DNA of 64,000 nucleotides, taken from positions 186,001-250,000 of the forward strand of contig NZ_AP017296.1 of NCBI RefSeq assembly GCF_001548375.1, given 5' to 3'. The position numbers and the translations under genes are program-made. Positions 27,032-35,594 of the stretch are shown here, one piece after another. Position 1 is the stretch's first letter. Every line of letters begins with the position of its first letter. This DNA comes from Nostoc sp. NIES-3756. Lineage in GTDB: Bacteria > Cyanobacteriota > Cyanobacteriia > Cyanobacteriales > Nostocaceae. Below the pieces are notes generated by a model. It did no database searches. It had not been told where the DNA came from and worked only from the letters and a program-made list of their open reading frames with translations.

Positions 27032-27991
27032 ATGGTCAACAAACGCAACTTTCGGACAATTGAGACAAATGGTGTTCGGTTAAATACAGTGGTTGAGGGT
27101 GATGGGCCTTTGGTAATCCTGCTTCATGGATGGCCTCAATCCTGGTATCTCTGGCGCAATCAAATTGATCCACTGGTAGAAGGTGGCTTTCAAGTAGCTG
27201 TTCCTAACCAAAGAGGCTATGACGGTAGTGATGCGCCAGAAGAAATTGAAGCTTATGACATACTCAACTTAACAGCAGATGTGGCAGGAATTGCAGATGC
27301 TCTGGGTCATAAGAATTTCATTGTTGTTGGGCATGATTGGGGTGCGCCAGTAGCATGGAATACGGCAATTTTATATGAGGAACGAGTAAAGGCTGTTGTG
27401 GGAATGAGTGTTCCTTACTTTCGCTACCCAATTGGCTCATTAACAAAGCAAGAGAATTTTGGCGACAAGTTTTGGTACATGGTGTATTTCCAAAAACTGG
27501 GAGTTGCCGAGGCTGAATTTGAAAGGGATATCCGCCGTTCACTACGTATCATTCATTATAATGTTAGCGGTTCTGTACCTTCTGGAATCGTCCTCAATCC
27601 AAAACCATCAACTTCTGGTTTTCTAGATGGATTAATAGATACAGAAGAGTTACCAAAGGGTATGACTCAAGAGGATTTAGATTACTATGTCCAGCAGTAC
27701 ACTCAAAGTGGCTTTCGTGGCAATCTCAACTGGTATCGAAACATTGACCGTAATATGCAAGTTACACCTCAATTAGAAGGGAAGAAAATTTCACAACCTG
27801 CACTCTTTATCGCTGGTGAAAAGGACATCGTATTGCAGTTTCCTGGAGTTAGCCTTGAAACAATGACTCATCTAATTCCAAACTTAAAAGGGCAAATTAT
27901 TGTTCCTGGTGCTGGACATTGGGTTCCTGCCGAATATCCCCAACAAGTAAATGAGGCTCTCCTCTGTTTTCTTAAGGATTTCACTTCATGA
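27032..27991 (+). CDS. Alpha/beta hydrolase, epoxide-hydrolase-like
   Basis: A 319-residue alpha/beta hydrolase. The oxyanion region is L-H-G-W-P (31-35), the nucleophile elbow is G-H-D102-W-G, and the catalytic His is in G-A-G-H296-W. An Asp nucleophile rather than Ser, together with H-G-W-P, points to the soluble epoxide hydrolase/haloalkane dehalogenase branch, most like epoxide hydrolases. It begins 84 bp after the third NRPS gene on the same strand, so it could tailor the peptide product, but it may equally be independent. Confidence 0.8.
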   Translation: MVNKRNFRTIETNGVRLNTVVEGDGPLVILLHGWPQSWYLWRNQIDPLVEGGFQVAVPNQRGYDGSDAPEEIEAYDILNLTADVAGIADALGHKNFIVVGHDWGAPVAWNTAILYEERVKAVVGMSVPYFRYPIGSLTKQENFGDKFWYMVYFQKLGVAEAEFERDIRRSLRIIHYNVSGSVPSGIVLNPKPSTSGFLDGLIDTEELPKGMTQEDLDYYVQQYTQSGFRGNLNWYRNIDRNMQVTPQLEGKKISQPALFIAGEKDIVLQFPGVSLETMTHLIPNLKGQIIVPGAGHWVPAEYPQQVNEALLCFLKDFTS

Positions 27992-28248
27992 GAGAGCATC
28001 AAAAACAAGATTATCTCAGATTGAACCGCAGCGGCGATGCTGAGGTCGTTGTCTTTTCGCCAGATGTCACCTTGCAAGGCAGCTAAAACAGTTGCCCACA
28101 AATCTGCCATCTGCGATCGCAAACAGTGCTTGGGGAATCCTATCGTTACTTAATAGCAAAGTCAGCCTTAACTAATTCCCAAAAGTTTATTGCGAGTTAA
28201 CAGTTGTGTTTTGATATATCTGGTGGGGATCAACTGATCAAATTAAGA

Positions 28249-28650
28249 ATGACAAGTTTAGAAAGGCTCAAGCAACAGGCAAAGCGATTAAAAACCGAAT
28301 TATATGCTTTGTATTTAGCGTATAAAGATACTCGTGTGCCGTGGTATGCAAGAATATTTACTGCTTGTATTATTGCTTATGCCTTCAGCCCAATTGATTT
28401 GATACCCGATTTTATTCCAGTTTTTGGTTATTTGGATGATCTAATTCTGGTTCCACTTGGCATTAAGCTTGCCTTGAAGATGATTCCTCAAGATGTCATG
28501 GAGGAATGCCGACTAAAGGCACAGTCTCAAATACAACGCAACAAGCCGAACAATTGGATAGCAACAGGAATAATTGCGATAATTTGGTTCTTGTTTGCAT
28601 TGTTAGCAATTCGTGTGATATTTATGTTTTTAATAAATAAAAAGAATTAA
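28249..28650 (+). CDS. YkvA/DUF1232 family small membrane protein
   Basis: A 133-residue protein from ATG 28249 (a TTG at 28204 would add 15 unlikely residues). It has the DUF1232 signature P-W-Y-A-R-I-F-T-A ... Y-A-F-S-P-I-D-L-I-P-D-F-I-P-V-F-G-Y-L-D-D, a hydrophobic segment through it and a second membrane segment at the C terminus (I-A-I-I-W-F-L-F-A-L-L-A). Its molecular function is unknown. Related DNA segments flank it on both sides (about 28080-28130 and 28710-28770). Confidence 0.8.
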   Translation: MTSLERLKQQAKRLKTELYALYLAYKDTRVPWYARIFTACIIAYAFSPIDLIPDFIPVFGYLDDLILVPLGIKLALKMIPQDVMEECRLKAQSQIQRNKPNNWIATGIIAIIWFLFALLAIRVIFMFLINKKN

Positions 28651-28828
28651 AAGTGTTAAGAATTTGGTAATCGCTTTTTTATTCTTGCCTTTGCACCAAC
28701 TATAACCTTGTAAAGTTACAGAAGGCACTAAAACAGTTGCTGACAAAAACTTAATATCTGCAATCGTAAGGGTTGCGGGGAAAGTTCTTGTTAATATTAC
28801 AGTATGAGGCAGTAATAGGAAATAAGTC

Positions 28829-29473
28829 ATGTTTGCCCTCGTTTCTCCAGATAAAACTGAATTACCTCCTGGTGCTGTAGTACGATTGCTTGCCAGTTGG
28901 CAAGAATATCAGCATTTATGTGAACAACGAGGAGATGGGTCAATACCACGCATCAAATACCGCAATGGAGAAGTATTGCTGATGTCGCCATTACCAGTAC
29001 ACGGTCGAGATGCTCATTTACTAGCTAACATTGTGATGGCTTTATTAGATCACGATGAGCGAGAATATGATGCGTTTACACCTGTAACCATGAGCTTACC
29101 CCAAGAAAGCGGCATTGAGCCAGATTATTGCTTCTATATTAACAATTGGCAGGCAGTCTCAGGGAAAAAACGCATCGATTGGGGACAAGACCCACCGCCT
29201 GATCTAGTGATCGAAATTGATGTAACCAGTTATTCTGATGTGCAAGACTATCTGCCCTATCGTGTAAGAGAAGTTTGGTTGTTCAGAAATCAGCAGTTAC
29301 TAATTCACGAACTACAAGGTGAAAATTATCAACTGCAAACCCATAGTCGCTATTTTCCTAACTTTGATTTAGCACAAACCATAGTTCTTTGTGTGAAGAT
29401 TGCTTACGAACGTAACTCAAGTGCTGCCATCCGCGATCTTAAAAAGCGATTGAGGAATAATGTTGAGCCTTGA
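28829..29473 (+). CDS. Uma2 family (DUF820) endonuclease-fold protein
   Basis: A 214-residue protein of the Uma2/DUF820 family, which is greatly expanded in cyanobacteria. Typical elements are seen in order: W-Q-E-Y-Q-H-L near the start, R-I-K-Y-R-N-G-E-V-L-L-M-S-P, an E-P-D-Y strand, D-L-V-I-E-I-D (the PD-(D/E)XK core acidic pair), and Y-R-V-R-E-V-W-L-F. The family has a restriction-endonuclease-like fold, but its biological role is unsettled. It stands alone with its own upstream region. Confidence 0.88.
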   Translation: MFALVSPDKTELPPGAVVRLLASWQEYQHLCEQRGDGSIPRIKYRNGEVLLMSPLPVHGRDAHLLANIVMALLDHDEREYDAFTPVTMSLPQESGIEPDYCFYINNWQAVSGKKRIDWGQDPPPDLVIEIDVTSYSDVQDYLPYRVREVWLFRNQQLLIHELQGENYQLQTHSRYFPNFDLAQTIVLCVKIAYERNSSAAIRDLKKRLRNNVEP

Positions 29474-29626
29474 TAGCAGTCAAAAACTAGCCTATATGTA
29501 AAAAAGTTCCTAACTTTAGCAGCACAAAATACGGTTTTTGGTAAAGTAATTAACAAACGTCACCTTTTTTTGGAAATGCCATCTCTGGCACTCTTGTTTC
29601 AAAAATAGGACTCAACGGAGGTTCTG

Positions 29627-32600
29627 ATGAAAGTCCTTCATGGCTCGTGGATACCAAACCAATATAGCGATTTTGTGCAGTCTGGAGCATTTTATCTATG
29701 GGTAGAAACTCCGATTAATAACAAAAAGCGTACTCATACACAAGTTCACCCTGGACATCTATCTTCTCTTGAATTAATCAATTTTTTGATTCAGACTTTG
29801 GGTCTTAAAGAAACCGAAGCGCAATTAAAACAACGCATATGTTCTAAATATTTTGTCCTACCAACTGCTAATAATCAGCCATTACCTTCACCAGAGTTAG
29901 TCAAGTATTTAGAAATAGAAGTTCCTGAAGAGTATGAAGATTTTCAATATTGGCAGGTAACTTGTTATGAAACTGTTACTTCGGTGAAAGCAGCGACAGC
30001 AATTAATATTATCAAATTACTTAAAGATATTCATTTTTTAGCCCTATACAATGCTAGTGAATTTCAATTAGGGTCAGATTTATTATTTTGGTATCATTAT
30101 ACGCAAGCATTTAGGCAAATAATTACTAAGGATCAATATATTCCGTCTTTAAAATATAGAGCGAACGCAGCGACTACAAAGAAAAAATCTAAACAACCAC
30201 CCCCAGGATTGGAAATATATGCTGGTTGGGAAATAATTTCCGAGCAATATGAAGCCAATATTCAAAAATATATTGAATATATGCCAATGATTTGTGTAGC
30301 AGGTAACAGCACACAAACTGATAAATTAGAATTTTTTGCTCCAGAAACTCTATTACGCCACTTCAGTGAGTATCTGCTCAATAATTTAGTGAGTAAGACA
30401 CCATTTACCGCAGCATTTGACAAACAAATTGATGATTCTCTAATTCACTATTGTCTTTATCCTCAAAAACACAACCCACTCAAAACCCATACTGCTCTCC
30501 AAGAGTATCAGCAATGGTTGGCATGGAAAAATAGAATTATCCGCACCCAAGCTGAATCACCATTTCATCTTTGCTTTCAGTTACATTCACCACAGGCTGA
30601 ACAAATTGACAATTGGCAGATGCAATTTTTGGTATCAAGTAAAAAAGATCCGTCTTTAAAGTTAGCTTTGGCAGATTACTGGACGATGAACCCCAAAACC
30701 AAAGCAGGTGTACATAAAGAATTTGGCAAAGATTTCGATACTAATTTACTGCTGAATTTAGGCTATGCAGCAAGAATGTATCCCAAACTTTGGCAAGGTT
30801 TAGAAACGGACTCTCCCACCCGAATGCAGTTAAGTTTAGATGAGGCCTTTGATTTTCTTAAAGATAGTGCTTGGGTGTTGGAAGACTCAGGATTTAAGGT
30901 CATTGTCCCGGCTTGGTATACTCCGGCTGGTCGTCGGCGTGCAAAAATTCGCCTCAAAGCTTCTAGTGGTCGCAAGGTAGCTGCTACGGCAGGGGAAAGC
31001 AAAAGTTATTTCGGTTTAGATTCACTGGTACAGTATCAGTATGAATTGGCAATTGGTGAGCAAACTGTCACACCCCAAGAATGGGAACAATTGATTAATA
31101 CTAAAGCACCACTAGTGCATTTTCGCGGTCAATGGATGGAATTAGACCGAGATAAAATGCAGCAGTTATTAGAATTTTGGCAGTCCCACGGCGATGAACA
31201 GCCACAAATGAGCTTGTTAGAGTTCATGCAACGCAGCGCCCAAGGGGAAGATGACTGGGAAATTGAATATGATGCAGCTTTGTCAGAAATAATGGCAAAG
31301 TTACAAGATAAAAGTCAGCTTGAGCCGATTTGTGAAGACTTAAATTTGCAAGGCAACCTGCGAGAATATCAAAAGCGGGGTGTGGCTTGGCTGCAATATT
31401 TAGAAAAATTGGGATTAAATGGCTGTTTAGCCGACGACATGGGACTGGGTAAGTCTGTGCAGGTAATTGCGAGATTAGTACAGGAGAAAGAGAGCCAAAG
31501 TTCCCCATTACCGACATTATTAATTGCGCCGACTTCGGTTGTGGGTAACTGGCAAAGAGAAATTGCTAAGTTTGCACCCCATTTAAAAACTATGGTGCAT
31601 CATGGTAGCGATCGCCTGCAAGAACCAGTGAAGTTTAAAGCCGCCTGTCAAGAGCATGATGTGGTGATTAGTTCCTTTACTTTGGCGCGCTTAGATGAAA
31701 AACTCCTAAATAGTGTGACATGGCAACGTCTAGTTTTAGATGAAGCGCAAAACATTAAAAATCCCAAAGCAGCGCAGACTAAAGCTATACTCAAACTCAG
31801 TGCTAAACACCGTCTAGCTTTAACTGGTACACCAGTTGAGAACCGCTTACTTGATTTGTGGTCGATTTTTAATTTTCTCAATCCTGGTTATTTAGGGAAA
31901 GAAGCACAGTTTCGCAAATCTTTTGAAATTCCCATTCAGAAGGACAACGACAAAGTTAAATCAACTACCTTAAAGAAACTGGTCGAACCATTAATTTTAC
32001 GGCGGGTAAAAACAGACCAATCAATTATTAAAGACTTACCAGATAAAGTTGAACAAAAACTCTATACTAATCTCACCAAAGAACAGGCTTCGTTATATGA
32101 AGTGGTTGTGAGAGACGTGGAAGAAAAATTGCAGAAAGCTGAGGGAATACAACGCAAAGGTTTAATTCTCTCTACCCTGATGAAATTAAAACAGATTTGC
32201 AATCATCCTCGACAATTCTTGCAAGATAACAGCGAATTTTTACCGGAGCGCTCGCACAAGCTTTCGCGCTTAGTGGAAATGGTAGATGAAGCCATTTCTG
32301 AAGGAGAAAGTCTTTTAATATTTAGTCAATTTACCGAAGTCTGTGAACAAATAGAAAAATATCTCAAACATAACTTACATTGCAATACCTACTACCTACA
32401 TGGAGGTACAAGTCGCCAACGTCGGGAACAAATGATTAGTGACTTTCAAAATCCTGATACAGAAGCATCTGTATTTGTCCTTTCTCTAAAAGCTGGCGGC
32501 GTGGGGATTACTTTAACTAAAGCCAATCACGTCTTTCATTTTGACCGTTGGTGGAATCCAGCCGTTGAAGACCAAGCCACAGACCGCGCTTTTCGCATAG

Positions 32601-32794
32601 GTCAGAAAAAGAATGTGTTTGTACATAAATTTGTCGCGCTTGGTACTTTAGAAGAAAGAATCGACCAAATGATTGAAGATAAGAAAAAACTTTCTTCCGC
32701 CGTAGTAGGTAGTGATGAATCGTGGCTGACCGAATTAGATAACGAAGCCTTTAAGAAACTAATTGCCTTGAATAAAAGCACAATTATGGAGTAA
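29627..32794 (+). CDS. SNF2-family DEAD/DEAH-box helicase
   Basis: A 1055-residue SNF2/Rad54-like ATPase. The N-terminal 580 residues include the SNF2-associated bacterial segment (K-I-R-L-K-A near 440). Motor lobe 1 has D-D-M-G-L-G-K-S near 604 and the box L-D-E-A-Q near 702, with L-A-L-T-G-T-P-V-E-N. Lobe 2 has F-D-R-W-W-N-P-A-V-E-D-Q near 973 and the R-I-G-Q motif. These enzymes translocate on double-stranded DNA. A SWIM zinc-finger gene follows after 5 bp, a common bacterial pairing, so the two are likely co-translated and act as a complex. Confidence 0.93.
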   Translation: MKVLHGSWIPNQYSDFVQSGAFYLWVETPINNKKRTHTQVHPGHLSSLELINFLIQTLGLKETEAQLKQRICSKYFVLPTANNQPLPSPELVKYLEIEVPEEYEDFQYWQVTCYETVTSVKAATAINIIKLLKDIHFLALYNASEFQLGSDLLFWYHYTQAFRQIITKDQYIPSLKYRANAATTKKKSKQPPPGLEIYAGWEIISEQYEANIQKYIEYMPMICVAGNSTQTDKLEFFAPETLLRHFSEYLLNNLVSKTPFTAAFDKQIDDSLIHYCLYPQKHNPLKTHTALQEYQQWLAWKNRIIRTQAESPFHLCFQLHSPQAEQIDNWQMQFLVSSKKDPSLKLALADYWTMNPKTKAGVHKEFGKDFDTNLLLNLGYAARMYPKLWQGLETDSPTRMQLSLDEAFDFLKDSAWVLEDSGFKVIVPAWYTPAGRRRAKIRLKASSGRKVAATAGESKSYFGLDSLVQYQYELAIGEQTVTPQEWEQLINTKAPLVHFRGQWMELDRDKMQQLLEFWQSHGDEQPQMSLLEFMQRSAQGEDDWEIEYDAALSEIMAKLQDKSQLEPICEDLNLQGNLREYQKRGVAWLQYLEKLGLNGCLADDMGLGKSVQVIARLVQEKESQSSPLPTLLIAPTSVVGNWQREIAKFAPHLKTMVHHGSDRLQEPVKFKAACQEHDVVISSFTLARLDEKLLNSVTWQRLVLDEAQNIKNPKAAQTKAILKLSAKHRLALTGTPVENRLLDLWSIFNFLNPGYLGKEAQFRKSFEIPIQKDNDKVKSTTLKKLVEPLILRRVKTDQSIIKDLPDKVEQKLYTNLTKEQASLYEVVVRDVEEKLQKAEGIQRKGLILSTLMKLKQICNHPRQFLQDNSEFLPERSHKLSRLVEMVDEAISEGESLLIFSQFTEVCEQIEKYLKHNLHCNTYYLHGGTSRQRREQMISDFQNPDTEASVFVLSLKAGGVGITLTKANHVFHFDRWWNPAVEDQATDRAFRIGQKKNVFVHKFVALGTLEERIDQMIEDKKKLSSAVVGSDESWLTELDNEAFKKLIALNKSTIME

Positions 32795-32799
32795 TTATT

Positions 32800-33639
32800 A
32801 TGAATAAGTTTAGCAGAACATGGTGGGGTGAGCGCTTTATCAAAGCACTAGAAGGTTTTACCGATAATGGTCGTTTACAAAGAGGACGCTCCTATGCCCG
32901 TGCTGGTAAAGTTAAAAGCTTTGATATTGATAAAAATATCATCACGGCTAAAGTTAGAGGTTCAGTGAATCCTTACTTTGGAGTTTATAAAGAACCCACA
33001 TATAATATAGTCATTGAAATTACCCCCATTGCCAAAAATCGTTGGAATGAAGCCATCAAAAATATTTCTTCCAAAGCTAGTATAGTTTCACGGTTATTAT
33101 TAAACGAAGTCCCAGAAAATATTGAAGAAATATTCTCCCAAATGGGGTTACACTTATTACCCCATAGTAACAAGGACTTTAAAACTAAATGTTCTTGTCC
33201 AGACTATGCTAATCCTTGTAAGCACATAGCTGGAGTTTATTACTTAGTCGCTTCCCAACTTGATAGCGACCCCTTTTTACTATTTGAATTAAGAGGGCTT
33301 ACCAAAGTAGAATTACAAGCTAAACTAGCTGACTCACCTTTAGGTAAAGCACTATCCACAGTTTTAGATGAACAAGAATTGGCTATCGAACCGAGTCAAT
33401 CTTTTTACACAAAGCCTGAAAAACAAACTGTTAGTGACAAGCCACACTTAAGAGAGTTTTGGTTAGGTGCAAAACGTTTACCATCTACTATTGAAGTCAC
33501 CAATGATAGCGGAGTTTCAGCAATTTTAGTTAAAAAGGAAGGAGACTTCCCAGCTTTCTGGCACAAAGATAATTCCTTTATTGAGACAATGGAAGAACTT
33601 TATCAACGAGTCAAAACTAAAAATCAAAATCTAATGTGA
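32800..33639 (+). CDS. SWIM zinc-finger protein
   Basis: A 279-residue protein with a SWIM motif C-S-C-P-D-Y-A-N-P-C-K-H at about residues 131-142 (C-x-C-x6-C-x-H), preceded by the W-W-G-E-R-F-I-K-A-L-E start typical of the bacterial partner of SNF2 helicases. The metal site is thought to bind DNA or protein. It starts 5 bp after the SNF2 gene, indicating an operon. The C-terminal 100 residues (F-W-L-G-A-K-R-L-P) are conserved in character with this family but have no known function. Confidence 0.88.
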   Translation: MNKFSRTWWGERFIKALEGFTDNGRLQRGRSYARAGKVKSFDIDKNIITAKVRGSVNPYFGVYKEPTYNIVIEITPIAKNRWNEAIKNISSKASIVSRLLLNEVPENIEEIFSQMGLHLLPHSNKDFKTKCSCPDYANPCKHIAGVYYLVASQLDSDPFLLFELRGLTKVELQAKLADSPLGKALSTVLDEQELAIEPSQSFYTKPEKQTVSDKPHLREFWLGAKRLPSTIEVTNDSGVSAILVKKEGDFPAFWHKDNSFIETMEELYQRVKTKNQNLM

Positions 33640-33730
33640 ATGTTTTGATGGTTAATCGCTTTGGAGAACTAAGCCAACTGAACAATCAGTTACGCGCTTA
33701 AGCCCTCTGCGCCATTGCTAAACACTCCTA

Positions 33731-33919
33731 CCTCTCAAACCGATGCAACGCGAAGTGTTAGTCTTACGCTTTGGACTGTTGGATAACCAAGAGCAAAGTT
33801 TAGCCCAAATTGCGGAAAAGCTAAATCTTAGCCGAGAGCGAGTGCGCCAAATTCAGCAGCAAGCAATGACGGCTCTGCGTCGTCAGCAACCATCTATTGG
33901 GCAGTATTTATTGAGTTGA
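33731..33919 (+). pseudogene. Sigma-70 region 4 fragment, copy of the sigma gene at 12770
   Basis: Sixty-two open codons with no start, ending in TGA at 33917. They encode K-P-M-Q-R-E-V-L-V-L-R-F-G-L ... A-Q-I-A-E-K-L-N-L-S-R-E-R-V-R-Q-I ... S-I-G-Q-Y-L-L-S. This is the last fifth of a sigma factor, nearly identical in DNA to the 3' end of the gene at 12770-13720, and both are followed by TTGAAAAAATG-like sequence. The upstream part of the gene is absent. It could be a decayed paralog or a footprint of recombination. Confidence 0.85.
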
Positions 33920-34035
33920 AAAAATGTAATCGTGTTTGAGAATTTAGCACAATGGAAGGCGAAGGCAGGTAAGAAGGGTTCTTTATATTGTAAAGTCAAG
34001 AAAAGTCCTAAGTATTGCCCTATGTAAATTACCCT

Positions 34036-35241
34036 ATGACTACTGCACCCTTAAGCTGGGAAGAACTAGAAACCCTTACGAACTATCAAATAGATACTGT
34101 TAATGGACTTACCAACGCTAAAGCCCGGTTGCGCTTGTTTAATCAGCCCGAATCTGAGGTACGGGTAACACTGTACCGCGATAACCATGCTTGGTGTCCT
34201 TACTGTCAAAAAGTTTGGTTATGGCTAGAGGAAAAACAGATACCCTACCGCATCGAAAAAGTGACAATGTTCTGCTATGGGGAGAAAGAAAGTTGGTACA
34301 CCCGTAAGGTTCCATCAGGTATGCTCCCGGCGATTGAGCTAGATGGACGGATTATTAAAGAAAGTGATGACATTTTGCTCGCTTTAGAAAAAGTTTTTGG
34401 GCCATTAAGCCAAAGAATGGAAGACCGCACGGTGCTGCCTCTACGCCAACTAGAACGACTTTTATTTAGAGCTTGGTGCAATTGGCTGTGCTACCCAGTA
34501 ATTTCCGCTCAACAAGAAAAACGTAATCGAGAGCAATTTATCACAGTGGTGGCTAAGGTCGAGGAGGCATTGGGTCGCACCTCAAGCCCTTATTTTCTAG
34601 ATAACTTCGGCATCGTCGATGTCATTTTTACGCCTTATGTAGAACGGATGAATGCGAGTCTTTACTACTACAAGGGCTACTCACTGCGGGAGGAAAACCC
34701 TCGTTTAAGCGCATGGTTTGCGGCAATGGAAAGCCGACCGACCTACCGAGGCACACAGAGTGACTTTCACACCCACGTACATGATTTGCCGCCACAGATG
34801 GGGGGTTGTTGGGAAAATGGCGAAACCCAAATGCTGATCAATAAAGCGCGGGTAGATCACGGCCCTTGGTTCGGGCTACCAGATGTTACTTATCCAGAAC
34901 CCGAAAACTCCCGAATGGAAGCTCTTCAAAGAACTATTGAACACCGGGTCAATATTATCCGCGTCAATCCCTTAGATGATAAATTGTTTGATCAAGCCCT
35001 ACGTTGTGCTTTAACACACATGATGACAGGAGTTGAGTGTGTACCTCCACCGGGATCTGATGTCGCCCTACGATATCTGCGAGATCGCATTAATGTACCG
35101 CGAGATATGTCCATCTACGCAGCCAAGCGATTAAGGGAATCTCTGGAAACAACCGCAGCCCTTGTGGGTGATGGGCAGCCAGAACCTATTCCCACTAAAC
35201 ATCGACTAGATCAAAACCCGGCTAATTTTGTCAGAAATTGA
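34036..35241 (+). CDS. Glutathione S-transferase-like protein
   Basis: A 401-residue protein from ATG 34036 (the frame opens with TTG at 34015). The N-terminal part has a thioredoxin/glutaredoxin-like fold: [12 protein letters not shown]54-P-Y-C57-Q-K-V-W-L-W-L-E-E, then [13 protein letters not shown] and E-S-D-D-I, the cis-Pro and glutathione-binding segments. A helical GST C-terminal domain follows to about residue 240. The last 150 residues are an extra extension with no assignment. The C-P-Y-C pair suggests thiol-disulfide or deglutathionylation chemistry rather than classical conjugation. Confidence 0.8.
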   Translation: MTTAPLSWEELETLTNYQIDTVNGLTNAKARLRLFNQPESEVRVTLYRDNHAWCPYCQKVWLWLEEKQIPYRIEKVTMFCYGEKESWYTRKVPSGMLPAIELDGRIIKESDDILLALEKVFGPLSQRMEDRTVLPLRQLERLLFRAWCNWLCYPVISAQQEKRNREQFITVVAKVEEALGRTSSPYFLDNFGIVDVIFTPYVERMNASLYYYKGYSLREENPRLSAWFAAMESRPTYRGTQSDFHTHVHDLPPQMGGCWENGETQMLINKARVDHGPWFGLPDVTYPEPENSRMEALQRTIEHRVNIIRVNPLDDKLFDQALRCALTHMMTGVECVPPPGSDVALRYLRDRINVPRDMSIYAAKRLRESLETTAALVGDGQPEPIPTKHRLDQNPANFVRN

Positions 35242-35594
35242 CATTTTTTGAATTCAAAATGCAAAATTCAAAATTCAAAATGAAGAATAAGAGTAATGTT
35301 GAATTAATTAATTCTAGGTACAAGCCTCCACCACAATCTCTGATTTGGTGAGTCCAGTGCTGTAGGAGGGTTTCCCTCCGTAGGCAACTGGCGAACCCGT
35401 AAGGGTGGTCTTTAATTAGCGAAAAGTTCTGCGGGAGGGTTTCCTTCTCTACGAGACGCTACGCGAACCGCAGGAAACTTTTCAAGACAGTGGTGAGTCC
35501 AAGCTCCCACTAATTGTCTTTAATTTTGAATTTTGAATTTTGAATTTTGAATTGGAGCAAAGCGACTTGACATTTAAAGACCTGAATCAATAAT
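35242..35594. repeat. Intergenic repeat element bounded by TTCAAAA/TTTTGAA inverted arrays
   Basis: The left edge (35251-35283) is a run of ATTCAAAAT-type units and the right edge (35521-35554) a run of TTTTGAAT units in inverted orientation. Together they frame about 300 bp. Inside are two related segments (35363-35395 and 35431-35480) sharing GAGGGTTTCC, followed by GCGAACC. This looks like a composite of interspersed, non-coding cyanobacterial repeats or a MITE-like element. No gene was found here. Confidence 0.6.
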
